Source of the DNA: Solwaraspora sp. WMMA2056
GTDB taxonomy: Bacteria; Actinomycetota; Actinomycetes; Mycobacteriales; Micromonosporaceae
Assembly (NCBI RefSeq): GCF_030345095.1
Contig: NZ_CP128360.1
Coordinates: 1-64,000, forward strand
DNA: 64,000 bases
Reading direction: 5' to 3'
Both the position numbers and the translations under genes were made by a program. This document shows, in pieces, positions 33,369-43,356 of this stretch. A model generated the notes under the pieces. That model did not search any database and was not told the DNA's origin. It saw only the letters and a program-made list of their open reading frames with translations. How positions within the stretch are numbered: the first letter of the stretch is position 1; each line of letters begins with the position of its first letter.

Positions 33369-33917
33369 GTGGACTTCGACGCGTACGCGCGGACCGCGGT
33401 TGATCTGGTCAACTCCCCGCTCGCTGACCTCGACGACCTGAAGGCGCTGTTCCACGGCGAGCACGTCTGGATGCTCGACGAGGTCGCCGAGCGGGACCTG
33501 CCGGTGTTCCGGCGGGCGGCCAAACGCCTGCGGGACGTCTTCGAGTACGGCACCACCGGTCGCGACGGTGACGCGGTCACCGAGCTGAACACCCTGCTGG
33601 AGGCGTACCCGGTCCAGCCACGCATCTCCGGGCACGACGCCAACGACTGGCACATGCACGTGACCAGTCGCGGCGCGTCGGTCAGTTCCGAGTATCTGGC
33701 CGGCGCCGTCTGGGGACTCTCGGTGTGGCTGTGCGAGTACGGCAGTTCCCGCTTCGGCGTCTGCGCGGACGCCCGGTGCGGCAACGTCTACCTGGACACC
33801 TCGTCGAACTGTTGCCGCCGGTTCTGCTCCGAGCGGTGCGCGACCCGGTCGCACGTCGCGGCGCACCGGGCCCGTAAACGGGCCGCCGAGGAGACCTCCC
33901 TGCAACCGGTCTCCTGA
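33369..33917 (+). CDS. CGNR zinc finger protein (ABATE domain)
   Basis: 182 residues. The N-terminal alpha-helical ABATE-type domain (AVDLVNSPLADLDDLKALF...) is followed by a C-terminal CGNR zinc finger: FGVCADARCGNVYLD...CCRRFCSERCATRSHVAAHR. The family is thought to be DNA-binding stress or regulatory proteins. The GTG start lies 18 bases after the previous stop, so it is probably in the same operon. Confidence 0.9.
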   Translation: MDFDAYARTAVDLVNSPLADLDDLKALFHGEHVWMLDEVAERDLPVFRRAAKRLRDVFEYGTTGRDGDAVTELNTLLEAYPVQPRISGHDANDWHMHVTSRGASVSSEYLAGAVWGLSVWLCEYGSSRFGVCADARCGNVYLDTSSNCCRRFCSERCATRSHVAAHRARKRAAEETSLQPVS

Positions 33918-33999
33918 CCGACGCTCGCCGCTGCCCTGACCGGCGCTCGCCGCCGCCCTGACCGGCGTTACCGGTTTCCTGACCGCCGGTCGCCGGTGA
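33913..33999. repeat. About four copies of a 22-bp tandem repeat at a convergent gene junction
   Basis: Units beginning CCTGACCG start at 33913, 33935, 33957 and 33978 (unit CCTGACCGGCGCTCGCCGCC plus two bases, increasingly degenerate). The first holds the TGA of the CGNR gene and the last runs into the 3' end of the isomerase gene. It resembles the array at the folP/nuoA junction in placement but not in sequence. Confidence 0.8.
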
Positions 34000-34810
34000 C
34001 GGCGGCGTCCTGGCCACCGCCGGGCACGGTCAGGTGCCGGCGGGCGAAGTCGAGCGCCTCCCGCAGGTCGGCTTCGCGCAGCGTACGGCTGCGGGCACCC
34101 CGGGTGGCGACCTCGACGGCGACCGCGCCCCGGAACCCGCGCCCGGCGAGCGAGCCGAGCAGCTCGGCGCAGGGCTGGTTGCCCCGTCCGGGGACCAGGT
34201 GTTCGTCGCGGCCGAGGCCGCTGCCGTCGCCGAGGTGCACGTGCCCGAGCGCGCCGCCCATCGTGTCGGCCAGGGCCAGCGCGTCGGCCCGGGAGGCCGC
34301 GCAGTGCGACAGATCGAGGGTGTACGAGTCGTAGCCGACCGTGGTCGGATCCCAACCGGGCTGGTAAGGGACGAACTCGCGGCCGGCCATCCGTACCGGG
34401 AACATGTTCTCCACCGCGAACCGCAGGTCCGGGTGGGCGGCCTGCAGGGTCCGCAGCCCGTCGGCGAAGGTACGCGCGTAGTCACGCTGCCAGCTGAACG
34501 GCGGGTGCACCACCACGGTCGGCGCGCCGAGGGTCTCGGCGAGCACCGCGGAGCGGCGCAGCCGCTCCCACGGGTCGGCGCTCCACACCCGCTGGGTGAC
34601 CAGCAGGCAGGGGGCGTGCACGGCGAGCACCGGCACCCCGTAGTGCGCGGCGAGGCCCTTGAGCGCACCGGCGTCCTGACTGACCGCGTCGGTCCAGACC
34701 ATCACCTCGATGCCGTCGTAGCCGAGGGCGGCGGCCAGCTCGAAAGCGGCCGCCGTCGGCTCGGGGAAGACCGAGGAGCTGGAGAGCAGTACGGGTACCG
34801 CGGAGGTCAC
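33968..34810 (-). CDS. Sugar phosphate isomerase/epimerase family protein
   Basis: 280 residues with an AP-endonuclease-2/xylose-isomerase-like TIM barrel: [48 protein letters not shown] and [10 protein letters not shown]. Metal ligands (His, Glu, Asp) are present. It is a conserved neighbour of ppx in mycobacteria (Rv0498-like). The substrate is unknown. It is nine bases from the Ppx/GppA gene and in the same direction. Confidence 0.87.
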   Translation of the reverse strand: MTSAVPVLLSSSSVFPEPTAAAFELAAALGYDGIEVMVWTDAVSQDAGALKGLAAHYGVPVLAVHAPCLLVTQRVWSADPWERLRRSAVLAETLGAPTVVVHPPFSWQRDYARTFADGLRTLQAAHPDLRFAVENMFPVRMAGREFVPYQPGWDPTTVGYDSYTLDLSHCAASRADALALADTMGGALGHVHLGDGSGLGRDEHLVPGRGNQPCAELLGSLAGRGFRGAVAVEVATRGARSRTLREADLREALDFARRHLTVPGGGQDAAVTGDRRSGNR

Positions 34811-34819
34811 GTCGCCAGC

Positions 34820-35812
34820 CTAGCCCGGTGTGGTGCGCTCCGCCGATCGGTGATCCGGACCCCAGCCCGGAGCGGGTTCCAGCTGCGCCATCCGACGCAG
34901 GATCACCCCTTCCCGCAACGCCCACGGGCAGATGTCCAGGCTCTCGATTCCCAGCTGGCGCATCACCGACTCGGCCACCACCGCCCCCGCCAGCAACTGG
35001 TGCCCCCGGCTCGCGCTGACCCCTTCCAGCTCGTGCAGCTCGGCCGGCGGGATGTGCCGGATGAAGCCGGTCACCTGCCGCAGGCCGGTACGGGTGAGCC
35101 GACGCGGCGCCCACAGCCCGGCGCTCGACGGTGCCGCCCCGGTGAGCCGTGCCAACGTCCGGAACGTCTTGGAGGTGCCGACCGCCCGGTCCCAGCCCTG
35201 CGCCTGCAGTTGCGGGATGAGCGGTTGCACCTGGTCGTCGACGTACTCGCGCAGTTCGGTGACGAACGCGGCCGGCGGCGGGCTGGTGGTGAACGGGGTG
35301 ACGCCGAGCCGTTCCCGGGTCAGCCGGCCGGCGCCCAGCGGCAGCGACTGGGCCAGGTGCGGTTCCTCGTCGATGCCGGCGGCCAGCTCCAGCGACCCGC
35401 CACCGATGTCGAGCACCAGCAGACGTCCCGCCGACCAGCCGAACCAGCGGCGGACCGCCAGGAACGTCATCCGGGCCTCGTCGGCGCCGGAGAGCACCTG
35501 CAGGTGCACACCGGTCTCGGCCCGGACCCGGGCGAGCACCGCCGCCGAGTTGGTGGCGTCGCGTACGGCCGAGGTGGCGAACGCCATCAGTTCGCTGGTC
35601 TGCCACTGGTCGGCCGCCGTCCGGGCCGTGACGACCGCGGCGACCAGGGCGTCCGCGCCGGCCGGGGTGAGCGCGCCGTCGGGGCCGATCTGCTCGGCCA
35701 GCCGCAGCAACGACTTCTCCGAGTGCGCCGGCCACGGGTGGGCGCCGGGGTGCGCGTCCACCACCAACAGGTGCACGGTGTTGGAACCGACGTCGAGCAC
35801 ACCCAGTCGCAT
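34820..35812 (-). CDS. Exopolyphosphatase / pppGpp phosphohydrolase (Ppx/GppA)
   Basis: 330 residues of the ASKHA fold: [19 protein letters not shown] at the start and [16 protein letters not shown] in the middle, plus [12 protein letters not shown]. This length corresponds to the short actinobacterial Ppx1 type, which degrades polyphosphate. Neighbouring phoU and regX3-senX3 genes fit a phosphate theme. Confidence 0.92.
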   Translation of the reverse strand: MRLGVLDVGSNTVHLLVVDAHPGAHPWPAHSEKSLLRLAEQIGPDGALTPAGADALVAAVVTARTAADQWQTSELMAFATSAVRDATNSAAVLARVRAETGVHLQVLSGADEARMTFLAVRRWFGWSAGRLLVLDIGGGSLELAAGIDEEPHLAQSLPLGAGRLTRERLGVTPFTTSPPPAAFVTELREYVDDQVQPLIPQLQAQGWDRAVGTSKTFRTLARLTGAAPSSAGLWAPRRLTRTGLRQVTGFIRHIPPAELHELEGVSASRGHQLLAGAVVAESVMRQLGIESLDICPWALREGVILRRMAQLEPAPGWGPDHRSAERTTPG

Positions 35813-35956
35813 GTGATCACCCTAGGCCAACCCGGCGAACCGACCACCGGCCCGGCGAACCGACCGCCGTACCGCCGGTTCGGCATGCCGGCGGTCTCCC
35901 GCACCGTGCCGGCCGCCTGCCCAGCCCACCTGCGGTGGCAGGCGTACGCTGGCCAG

Positions 35957-36796
35957 GTGGCACGCCGTGACGAGCTCCGCGTACTGGTCGAGGACCCGGC
36001 CGACCCCCGCAGCCGGGAGGTCGGTCTCGACTTCGCCCGGGAGTGGATCGAGTTCACCGATCCGGCCGACGCCACCCATCTGGTCCGCGCCGACCTGACC
36101 TGGTTGCTGTCGCGCTGGACGTGTGTGTTCGGGCAGTCCTGCCACGGCATCATCGCCGGTCGGGCCGCCGACGGCTGCTGCTCGCACGGCGCGTTCTTCA
36201 CCGACGCCGACGACGAGAACCGGGTCAAGGCGGCGGCGAAGCGGCTCACCCCGCAGACCTGGCAGCACCACCGGCGCGGGTTCAAGAACTACACCGAGTT
36301 GGACACCGTCGACGGCGAGAACCCGGCCCGGCGTACCGCGACGCGCTCCGCCGACGGGCCGTGCGTGTTCCTCAACGACGCCGACTTCCCCGGCGGCGGC
36401 GGTTGTGCCCTGCACGCGCAGGCGCTGCGCGACGGGGTGCACCCGCTGGAGTACAAGCCCGACGTCTGCTGGCAACTGCCGGTGCGCCGGGACCAGGAGT
36501 GGACCAAGCGACCGGACGGCAGCAAGGTGCTGGTCTCCACGCTCACCGAGTTCGACCGGCGGGGCTGGGGTGCCGGCGGCCACGACCTGGACTGGTGGTG
36601 CACCTCGTCGCCGGAGGCACACGTGGGCGCCGAACCGATGTACCGCTCGTACGAACCGGAGCTGACCGCGCTGATCGGCAAGGCCGCGTACGCCCGGCTG
36701 GCCGAACTGTGTGCCGCGCGGGCGCGGCGCGGCCTGGTCGCGGCCCATCCGGCCACCCCCACGCGCCGGCCACCGGCCGCGCGACAGGTGGACTGA
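35957..36796 (+). CDS. Conserved Cys-rich protein of unknown function
   Basis: 279 residues with many Cys and His in spaced pairs: [47 protein letters not shown] and DWWCTSS. The pattern suggests a metal or Fe-S cluster, somewhat like YkgJ/DUF3109 proteins, but I cannot assign it. Soluble, no signal peptide. GTG 35957 was chosen because upstream sequence is low in coding character. It is divergent from ppx and convergent with regX3. Confidence 0.75.
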   Translation: MARRDELRVLVEDPADPRSREVGLDFAREWIEFTDPADATHLVRADLTWLLSRWTCVFGQSCHGIIAGRAADGCCSHGAFFTDADDENRVKAAAKRLTPQTWQHHRRGFKNYTELDTVDGENPARRTATRSADGPCVFLNDADFPGGGGCALHAQALRDGVHPLEYKPDVCWQLPVRRDQEWTKRPDGSKVLVSTLTEFDRRGWGAGGHDLDWWCTSSPEAHVGAEPMYRSYEPELTALIGKAAYARLAELCAARARRGLVAAHPATPTRRPPAARQVD

Positions 36797-36845
36797 CCAG
36801 CGTGCCGGGCAGGCGGGCCACCACTGACCGGCGGTACGCCGCCGG

Positions 36846-37529
36846 TCAGGGCTCGAACTTGTAGCCCAGGCCACGGACCGTGACGATGTAGCGCGGCGCC
36901 GACGGTTCCGGTTCGATCTTCGACCGCAGCCGCTTGACGTGGACGTCGAGCGTCTTGGTGTCACCGACGTAGTCGGCACCCCACACCCGGTCGATCAGCT
37001 GGCCCCGGGTCAGCACCCGGCCGGCGTTGCGCAGCAGCAGTTCGAGCAGCTCGAACTCCTTGAGCGGCAACTGCACGGAGGCGCCGGCGACCGTGACGAC
37101 GTGCCGTTCGACGTCCATCCGGACGGGGCCGGCGCTCAGCGTCGGGGTGGCCGGCTCGGCGGCCTCGGTGCTCTGCCGGCGCAGCACGGCGCGGATCCGG
37201 GCGACGAGTTCCCGGGGCGAGTACGGCTTGGTGACGTAGTCGTCGGCGCCGATCTCCAGCCCGACCACCTTGTCGATCTCACTGTCCCGGGCGGTGACCA
37301 TGATGATCGGCACCCGGGAACGCTGCCGCAGCTCCCGGCAGACCTCGGTGCCGGACATCTCCGGCAGCATCAGGTCGAGCAGGACGATGTCCGCGCCGGT
37401 GCGGTCGAACTCGGTGAGCGCCACCGTGCCGGTGGGCGCGACCGAGACCTCGAACCCCTCTTTGCGCAGCATGTAGGAGAGCGCGTCGGAGAACGATTCC
37501 TCATCCTCGACCACGAGTACGCGGGCCAA
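36846..37529 (-). CDS. regX3: Response regulator RegX3/PhoP-like
   Basis: 227 residues. The receiver has VLVVEDEESFSDAL, phospho-acceptor Asp in IVLLDLMLPEMSG, and Lys in DYVTKPYSPREL. The OmpR-type winged helix reads LPLKEFELLELLLRNAGRVL and DVHVKRLRSKIE...TVRGLGYKFEP. I start at the TTG at 37529, with AAGGA upstream, because it gives the standard N terminus. Together with SenX3 and PhoU it controls phosphate-starvation genes in actinobacteria. Confidence 0.95.
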   Translation of the reverse strand: MARVLVVEDEESFSDALSYMLRKEGFEVSVAPTGTVALTEFDRTGADIVLLDLMLPEMSGTEVCRELRQRSRVPIIMVTARDSEIDKVVGLEIGADDYVTKPYSPRELVARIRAVLRRQSTEAAEPATPTLSAGPVRMDVERHVVTVAGASVQLPLKEFELLELLLRNAGRVLTRGQLIDRVWGADYVGDTKTLDVHVKRLRSKIEPEPSAPRYIVTVRGLGYKFEP

Positions 37530-37563
37530 CTGATCTTTCCTTCCGTGTGTCCGGCCTGATCGC

Positions 37564-38880
37564 TCAGACCTGGTCAGACGCGGCCGGACCAAGCTCGATC
37601 TCAACCGATTCGGGCAACGGCAGGGCGGCGTCCGGCGGGCTGGCGGGCAACCGCAGGGTGAACGTCGACCCCCCACCCAATGTGCTGGACACCTCGACCC
37701 GACCGCCATGGTTGGTGACGATGTGTTTCACGATGGCCAGCCCCAGTCCGGTGCCTCCGGTGGTGCGCGACCGGGCCTGGTCGGCCCGGTAGAACCGCTC
37801 GAAGATCCGGTCGACGTCGTCCGGGGCGATCCCGATGCCCTGGTCGGCGACGGCGATGTCGACGTGGTCGTCGCCACGGGAGATGGTCACCGTGACCCGG
37901 GTGCCCTCCCCGGAGTAGGCGACGGCGTTCTCCACCAGGTTGGCCACGGCGGTGGCGATCTGGCTGTCGCTGCCGTAGACGGTCAGCCCGCGTTCGCCGG
38001 CCACCACCACCTCGATGTGCCGGGCGGCGGCGGTGGTCCGGGTCCGGTCCACCACCTCGGCGAGCACCCAGTCGACGGCGATCGGGTCCGGCGCGGGCAG
38101 TGGCTCGGCGCCCTGCAGCCGGGTCAGTTCGAGCAGTTCGTTGACGAGCCGGCCGAGCCGGGTCGACTCGTGCTGGATCCGTTCGGCGAAGCGGCGGGCG
38201 GCGGCGACGTCCTCGGACGGGTCGGCGACCTCGCTGTCCGGGTCGGTGGCGTCCAGCAGCGCCTCGGCGAGCAGTTGCAGCGCACCGATCGGGGTCTTCA
38301 GTTCATGGCTGACGTTGGCCACGAAGTCCCGTCGGACCCGGGCCACCCGGTGCGACTCGGTGACGTCGGCGGCCTCGATCGCGACGTGGTTGCCGCTGAG
38401 GCCGACGGCGCGCAGGTGCACGCCGAGCGGGTCCTGGGCGCCGCCCTCCCGGCCCCGGGGCAGGTCGAGCTCGACTTCCCGGCGTACCCCGGTGCGGCGT
38501 ACCTGCCCGGCGAGGGTGCGGATGATCGGATGCGCGGTGATGCTGCCCGGGGTTGGCCCGGCCCGGAGCATCCCCATCGCGCGGGCCGCCGGGTTGATCA
38601 GGACCGGTACGTCGGTGGCGTCGAGCACCACCACGCCGACCCGCAGCGAGTCGAGGCTCTTGCGGGCCAACGAGTCGAGAACCCCGCGCTGCGGTGCCGG
38701 CGCGGCGGTGTCGTTGGCGACGATCGACGGCCTCCCGGAGGTCGGCGTGAGCTGCCCGCCACGGCGGGATGCCGTGGCGGATGCCAGTTGTCGTGCCCGG
38801 GCTCGCGCCAGGAGCAGTCCGGCGGCGAGCCCGCCGCCGGTACCGACGGCCGCGCCGCCGGCCAGAACCGCCCAATCCAC
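37564..38880 (-). CDS. senX3: Sensor histidine kinase SenX3/PhoR-like
   Basis: 438 residues. One N-terminal TM helix (AVLAGGAAVGTGGGLAAGLLLA), a PAS-like region around 80-170, then HisKA with FVANVSHELKTPIGALQLLAEAL and HATPase_c with NLVENAVAYSGEGT, DQGIGIAPDDVDRIFERFYR and TGLGLAIVKHIV. It senses phosphate status together with PhoU. The regX3 gene follows after 34 bases in the same operon. Confidence 0.95.
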   Translation of the reverse strand: MDWAVLAGGAAVGTGGGLAAGLLLARARARQLASATASRRGGQLTPTSGRPSIVANDTAAPAPQRGVLDSLARKSLDSLRVGVVVLDATDVPVLINPAARAMGMLRAGPTPGSITAHPIIRTLAGQVRRTGVRREVELDLPRGREGGAQDPLGVHLRAVGLSGNHVAIEAADVTESHRVARVRRDFVANVSHELKTPIGALQLLAEALLDATDPDSEVADPSEDVAAARRFAERIQHESTRLGRLVNELLELTRLQGAEPLPAPDPIAVDWVLAEVVDRTRTTAAARHIEVVVAGERGLTVYGSDSQIATAVANLVENAVAYSGEGTRVTVTISRGDDHVDIAVADQGIGIAPDDVDRIFERFYRADQARSRTTGGTGLGLAIVKHIVTNHGGRVEVSSTLGGGSTFTLRLPASPPDAALPLPESVEIELGPAASDQV

Positions 38881-38920
38881 GGGGCGATCGTAGAGTCATT
38901 GTTAACCTGGCCGGCCACCC

Positions 38921-38991
38921 GAACAGGACATATCACACCGCGAACAGCAGATGTTCATACGGCAGCCCCGCTCTGTTCACCCGTGTTCATC
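38921..38991. promoter_or_regulatory. Pho-box-like repeats in the senX3/phoU intergenic region
   Basis: GTTCA units occur at 38953 (GTTCATACGGC), 38975 (GTTCACCCGT) and 38985 (GTTCATCTGAG), spaced 22 and 10 bases. GAACAG occurs at 38921 and 38942, 21 bases apart, in the opposite sense. GTTCAY direct repeats about 11 bases apart are the hallmark of actinobacterial PhoP/RegX3 boxes. They lie between divergent senX3 and phoU, so auto- and cross-regulation is likely. The exact register is imperfect. Confidence 0.55.
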
Positions 38992-39074
38992 TGAGGGCCC
39001 CGCAGCAGCAATACGGTGTGGGCGACCCCGGAAGGCACCGCTCACCGGGCCGGCCCCGACGACGGAAGGCGATC

Positions 39075-39722
39075 ATGCGCGAGGAGTTCCAGGCCGAACT
39101 GCAGGAAATCAGCGACCTGCTGGTGTCGATGGCGGAGGCGGCGCGGGTCGCGCTGCGCCGGGCCACCGGTGCGCTGTTGACGGCCGACCGGGAGGCCGGC
39201 GAACTGGTGCTGGTCAGCGACGCGGAGATCGACGCGCTGTACCGCACCGTCGAGGAGCGGGTCACCGACCTGCTGGTCCGGCAGGCACCGGTCGCCTCCG
39301 ACCTGCGGATGGCGATCACCGCGCTGCACGTGGCCTCCGGGCTGGAGCGGATGGGCGACCTGGCCGACCACGTGGCGAAGACCGCGTTGCGTCGGCACCC
39401 GTCACCGGCGGTACCGGCCGAGCTGCGCGAGGTGTTCTCGGAGATGGCGAGGGTCGCCGACCGGATGATCGCCAAGGTGATCGAGGTGCTGCGGACCCCG
39501 GACGCGCAGACCGCCGCCGAGCTCGACGGCGACGACGACGCCATGGACGAGCTGCACCGCCAGTTGTTCAAGACCCTGCTGGGCAAGGACTGGCCGTACG
39601 GCGCGGAGACCGCGATCGACGGAGCGCTGCTCGGGCGCTTCTACGAGCGGTACGCCGACCACGCCGTCAACGCCGGCCGCCGGGTCGTCTACCACGTCAC
39701 CGGCGTCACCCCGACCGACTGA
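39075..39722 (+). CDS. phoU: Phosphate transport/signalling regulator PhoU
   Basis: 215 residues with the two PhoU helical-bundle repeats: FQAELQEISDLLVSMAEAA..., LRMAITALHVASGLERMGDLADHVAK and FYERYADHAVNAGRRVVYHVTG. PhoU links the Pst transporter to the SenX3-type kinase. It starts at ATG 39075 and is divergent from senX3. No pst genes are in the window. Confidence 0.95.
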   Translation: MREEFQAELQEISDLLVSMAEAARVALRRATGALLTADREAGELVLVSDAEIDALYRTVEERVTDLLVRQAPVASDLRMAITALHVASGLERMGDLADHVAKTALRRHPSPAVPAELREVFSEMARVADRMIAKVIEVLRTPDAQTAAELDGDDDAMDELHRQLFKTLLGKDWPYGAETAIDGALLGRFYERYADHAVNAGRRVVYHVTGVTPTD

Positions 39723-39774
39723 GGTGCGTCGCGGGTCGGGCCGGGCGCGCCCGGCCCGACCCGCGACCGCTGGC

Positions 39775-40524
39775 TCAGCGGCCCTGGTTGGCCACGGCGG
39801 CGGCGGCCGCCGCCGCGGCGTCCGGATCGAGGTAGTCGCCGCCCGGGTTGACCGGGCGCAGCGCACCGTCCAGGTCGTAGCGCAGCGGGATCCCGGTCGG
39901 GATGTTCAGCTTGGCGATCGCCTCGTCGGAGATCCCGTCGAGGTGCTTGACCAGCGCCCGCAGCGAGTTGCCGTGCGCGGCCACCAGCACCTGCTTGCCG
40001 GCGAGCAGGTCCGGCACGATCGCGTCGTACCAGTACGGCAGCATCCGGGCCACCACGTCGGCCAGGCACTCGGTGCGCGGCATCAGTTCGGGCGGCAGCT
40101 CCCGGTAGCGGGCCTCCCCCACCTGCGACCAGTCGTCGTCGTCGGCGATCGGCGGCGGCGGGGTGTCGTACGAGCGGCGCCAGAGCATGAACTGCTCCTC
40201 GCCGTACTCTTCGAGGGTCTGCTTCTTGTTCTTGCCCTGCAGCGCACCGTAGTGCCGCTCGTTGAGCCGCCAGGACCGGCGAACCGGGATCCAGCCCCGG
40301 TCGGCGGTGTGCAGCGCCAGCTCGCTGGTGCGGATGGCCCGCCGCAGCACGCTGGTGTGCACGATGTCGGGCAGCAGGTTGTGCTGGGCCAGCAGCTCAC
40401 CGCCGCGCCGCGCCTCGGCTTCGCCCTTGGCGGTCAGGTCCACGTCGACCCAACCGGTGAAGAGGTTCTTCGCGTTCCACTCGCTCTCTCCGTGCCGGAG
40501 CAGCACCAGTGTCCCCACAGTCAT
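39775..40524 (-). CDS. gpmA: 2,3-bisphosphoglycerate-dependent phosphoglycerate mutase
   Basis: 249 residues. The phospho-His motif is [28 protein letters not shown] and [18 protein letters not shown] follow. It interconverts 3- and 2-phosphoglycerate in glycolysis. The ATG at 40524 gives the family N terminus. A short Ala run ([17 protein letters not shown]) closes the protein. A neighbour of senX3 in mycobacteria too. Confidence 0.96.
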   Translation of the reverse strand: MTVGTLVLLRHGESEWNAKNLFTGWVDVDLTAKGEAEARRGGELLAQHNLLPDIVHTSVLRRAIRTSELALHTADRGWIPVRRSWRLNERHYGALQGKNKKQTLEEYGEEQFMLWRRSYDTPPPPIADDDDWSQVGEARYRELPPELMPRTECLADVVARMLPYWYDAIVPDLLAGKQVLVAAHGNSLRALVKHLDGISDEAIAKLNIPTGIPLRYDLDGALRPVNPGGDYLDPDAAAAAAAAVANQGR

Positions 40525-40673
40525 GCGCTCCATCCTGCCGGACCCGCCGCTCGCCGGTGCACCGGGTGCGGGCCCGGGCCGGTAGGGGTGATGACCACCA
40601 CGTGGTAATTCGGCTGCCACGGCGACCCGCCGACCATTAGCGTGTAAGGGATGCATCAGTTGAGGGTCATTAC

Positions 40674-42002
40674 ATGCACGGGGGTACGGTGGTGCGGGGC
40701 GCGCAGGGGTGGCTACAGCGGACCGCCGGTGGACTGCCCCGGAGCTTCTGGTACCTGTGGACCGGCAGCCTGATCAACCGACTCGGCTCGTTCGTGGTCA
40801 TCTTCCTGGCGATCTACCTGACCGCCGGACGCGGCCTGTCCGAAGCGCAGGCCGGGCTGGTGCTCGGTGCCTGGGGCGCCGGTGGCGCGGTCGGCACGCT
40901 GCTCGGCGGCACGTTCGCCGACCGTTGGGGCCGCCGCCCGACACTGCTCACCGCCCACCTCGGCACCGCCACCATGCTGCTCGCGCTCGGCCTGGCGCAG
41001 CGGTGGTGGCTGCTGCTGCTCGGCGCGGCCCTGCTCGGCATGTGCAACGAGGGCGCCCGACCGGCGTACGGGGCGATGATGATCGACGTGGTGCCGGCCG
41101 CCGACCGGCTGCGCGCCTACTCGCTCAACTACTGGGCGGTCAACCTCGGGTACGCCTTCGCCGCCGTCCTGGCCGGGCTGGCCGCACAGGTCGACTACTT
41201 CCTGCTGTTCGCGGTGAACGCGGCGACCACGCTGGCCACCGCCGCGATCGTGTTCGTCGCCGTCGGTGAGACCCGACCGGCGGCAGCCGGGCCGGCCGCC
41301 GCCGCGAGCGGACTCACGACCCGGCCAGCCGGACTGCGTACGGTCTTCGCCGACCGGGTCTTCCTCGGCTTCGTGGGGCTCAACGTGCTGCTGGCGGTGG
41401 TGTTCATGCAGCACAGTTCGATGTTGCCGATCTCGATGGCGGCCGACGGGCTCTCCCCGGCCACCTTCGGCGCGGTGATCGCCCTCAACGGGGTGCTCAT
41501 CGTCGCCGGGCAGCTGTTCGTGCCCCGGCTGATCGCCGGACGCAGCCGGTCGCACGTGCTGGCGCTGGCAGCGGTGATCGTCGGGGTCGGGTTCGGGCTG
41601 ACCGCCGCCGCCGACGTCGCCTGGTTCTACGCGGTCACCGTGCTGATCTGGACCGTCGGCGAGATGCTCAACTCGCCGTCGAACGCCACCCTGATCGCCG
41701 AGCTGACCCCACCACAGGTCCGGGGCCGCTACCAGGGCGTCTTCTCGTTGTCCTGGTCGGCCGCCGCGTTCATCGCGCCGATCGCCGGCGGGGCCGTCTG
41801 GCAGTACGCCGGGGACACCGTGCTCTGGCTGGGCTGCGCGATGATCGGCGTGGTGGTGGCAGTCGGTCAACTGCTGGCCGGTCCGGCCCGCGAACGGCGC
41901 GCCGCCGAACTGCGTACCGCCGAACTCCGCGCCGCCGAGCCACCAGCCGTCGAGCTGCGTGCCGCGACACCACGTACCGCCGTTGTCGCGCGCAGCGACT
42001 GA
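40674..42002 (+). CDS. MFS transporter
   Basis: 442 residues, about 12 TM segments. The first loop carries the MFS signature [15 protein letters not shown]. It resembles DHA1-type multidrug or metabolite exporters; substrate unknown. GAGGG lies seven bases before the ATG. The C-terminal tail is an Ala/Glu/Arg repeat ([20 protein letters not shown]) encoded by imperfect tandem DNA. A strong stem-loop follows the stop. Confidence 0.88.
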   Translation: MHGGTVVRGAQGWLQRTAGGLPRSFWYLWTGSLINRLGSFVVIFLAIYLTAGRGLSEAQAGLVLGAWGAGGAVGTLLGGTFADRWGRRPTLLTAHLGTATMLLALGLAQRWWLLLLGAALLGMCNEGARPAYGAMMIDVVPAADRLRAYSLNYWAVNLGYAFAAVLAGLAAQVDYFLLFAVNAATTLATAAIVFVAVGETRPAAAGPAAAASGLTTRPAGLRTVFADRVFLGFVGLNVLLAVVFMQHSSMLPISMAADGLSPATFGAVIALNGVLIVAGQLFVPRLIAGRSRSHVLALAAVIVGVGFGLTAAADVAWFYAVTVLIWTVGEMLNSPSNATLIAELTPPQVRGRYQGVFSLSWSAAAFIAPIAGGAVWQYAGDTVLWLGCAMIGVVVAVGQLLAGPARERRAAELRTAELRAAEPPAVELRAATPRTAVVARSD

Positions 42003-42033
42003 GCGCCTGCCGTCGATACGCGAACAGGGAAGC

Positions 42034-42088
42034 CCGGCGGTGGGGAGCGACGCTCACCCCCGTAAGCGTCGCTCCCACTCACCGCCGG
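42034..42088 (+). terminator. Strong stem-loop after the MFS gene
   Basis: A 12-bp inner stem, GGGAGCGACGCT (42043-42054) with AGCGTCGCTCCC (42065-42076), is extended by a 9-bp outer stem, CCGGCGGTG (42034-42042) with CACCGCCGG (42080-42088). It starts 32 bases after the MFS stop. No T-run follows, which is usual for GC-rich actinomycete terminators. The remaining bases up to 42330 show nothing. Confidence 0.8.
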
Positions 42089-42330
42089 TTCCGGGTGGCG
42101 CCGTCCCCCAACGGCCCAATGCCACCGATCCCCCACGCACTGCCCGGTCAACCGGACCGAACCGGTCCGGTGGCCCCCAGCCAATTGCCGGGCGCGGCGC
42201 GTACCACAACCGTAGTTCCTGGCAGTTCCCACCGACAAGCGGATCGGGTTGTACCGCCAATCACACAGGCAGGTACATCGTCGAGGTTTAGTCCACCACC
42301 GCCCACCGAACCGTGACGGCGACGATACGC

Positions 42331-43269
42331 TCAGGCATCTTCACGGTGTGGTGATTCCAGCCGGAAGAAATTGCTCGGCGTACCGTCCGTGCGCTGCTCC
42401 TGATAGATGAAATTGAGACGCCGTTCATCAAAAGTCGCAAACCACTCATCCCAGGAGATCGACCGAAGGTTCGCGCCGCCGTACCCGGGGAAGTCGATCC
42501 GCAGCACGCTGGGCCGACCGTCCCGGGGCGCGCCGACGGTGGCCGGACTGCCACCCCGCGCCTGGGCCCACTTCTTGATCACTGCCCGGTTGGTGGTCAC
42601 CAGGCTCCGGCCGGCCCGTTCGGCGTGCTGCTGCGGGCTGTCGATACGCTGCGCGTAGGCCAACGACCGCGACGACGCCGGACCGGTCCGGATCGACCCA
42701 CCGGCAGCGCCGGACCTGGCACCACTGGTCGAGGCGCTCGTTCGGGAACTCGACGACGCACTCTTGCGACCACCCGACGACGTGCTCCTACGGGCACTCG
42801 ACGACGCGCTCCGCCGCGCCCCCGACGTGCTCTTGCGCGCGCCCGACGTGCTCTTGCGGGCACTCGCGGTGCTCTTGCGGGCACTCTGCGACGTACTCTT
42901 ACGGGCGCTCTGCGACGTACTCTTGCGGGCGGCCGGCGAACCGGCCTTCGGCCGCGACGCCTGCTGCGCCCGCGCCGGAGTGCCCCGGCGCATGGCCCGG
43001 GCCAACGACTTGATCAGATCCGGCTTCCGCAGGTTCGAGGTTCCGGTGACGCCCCGCTTGCGCAGTTGGTCACGCAGTTCGTCGACCCGCAGGTGGGCCA
43101 GGTCGTTCTCCCGGATGCTGCTGCCCGCCCGCAGGATCGTCGCGGTCGCCGGCCGGGAACCACCCGAACTGCTCCGGGCCGCACGCGCGCCCGAACCGGT
43201 ACTGCGGGCGGTACCGCGCGATCCGCTCGACGTGGCACTGCGGCGCCGGTTGCTGGTCTGCTGAGGCAT
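42331..43269 (-). CDS. Rho_N/SAP-like domain protein with histone-like Ser-Lys repeats
   Basis: 312 residues in three parts. At about 50-95 lies a Rho N-terminal/SAP-like helix-extended-helix motif (LRVDELRDQLRKRGVTG...LRKPDLIKSLARAM). At about 105-195 is a basic low-complexity region of repeated ARKSTSQS, ARKSTSG and ARRSASSS units, resembling histone H1 or HupS tails. The C-terminal domain (about 225-305; NRAVIKKWAQARGG, LRIDFPGYGGANLRSISWDE) is a widespread small domain of unknown function. The first two parts suggest DNA or RNA binding, perhaps nucleoid-related. It is next to a YbjN gene in the same direction. Confidence 0.72.
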   Translation of the reverse strand: MPQQTSNRRRSATSSGSRGTARSTGSGARAARSSSGGSRPATATILRAGSSIRENDLAHLRVDELRDQLRKRGVTGTSNLRKPDLIKSLARAMRRGTPARAQQASRPKAGSPAARKSTSQSARKSTSQSARKSTASARKSTSGARKSTSGARRSASSSARRSTSSGGRKSASSSSRTSASTSGARSGAAGGSIRTGPASSRSLAYAQRIDSPQQHAERAGRSLVTTNRAVIKKWAQARGGSPATVGAPRDGRPSVLRIDFPGYGGANLRSISWDEWFATFDERRLNFIYQEQRTDGTPSNFFRLESPHREDA

Positions 43270-43356
43270 GTCTGCTCACTCCCTTGACAGTGTCCCTGCG
43301 GGGGGCAGTGGGCGACGATTGCGCCACCATGCGAGCAGTACCCTGCTGGTTGTCGA

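Noticed and set aside
34034-35956. Upstream extension of the Cys-rich protein frame to 920 codons
   Set aside because: It runs antisense through the isomerase and Ppx genes; coding character begins only near 35957.
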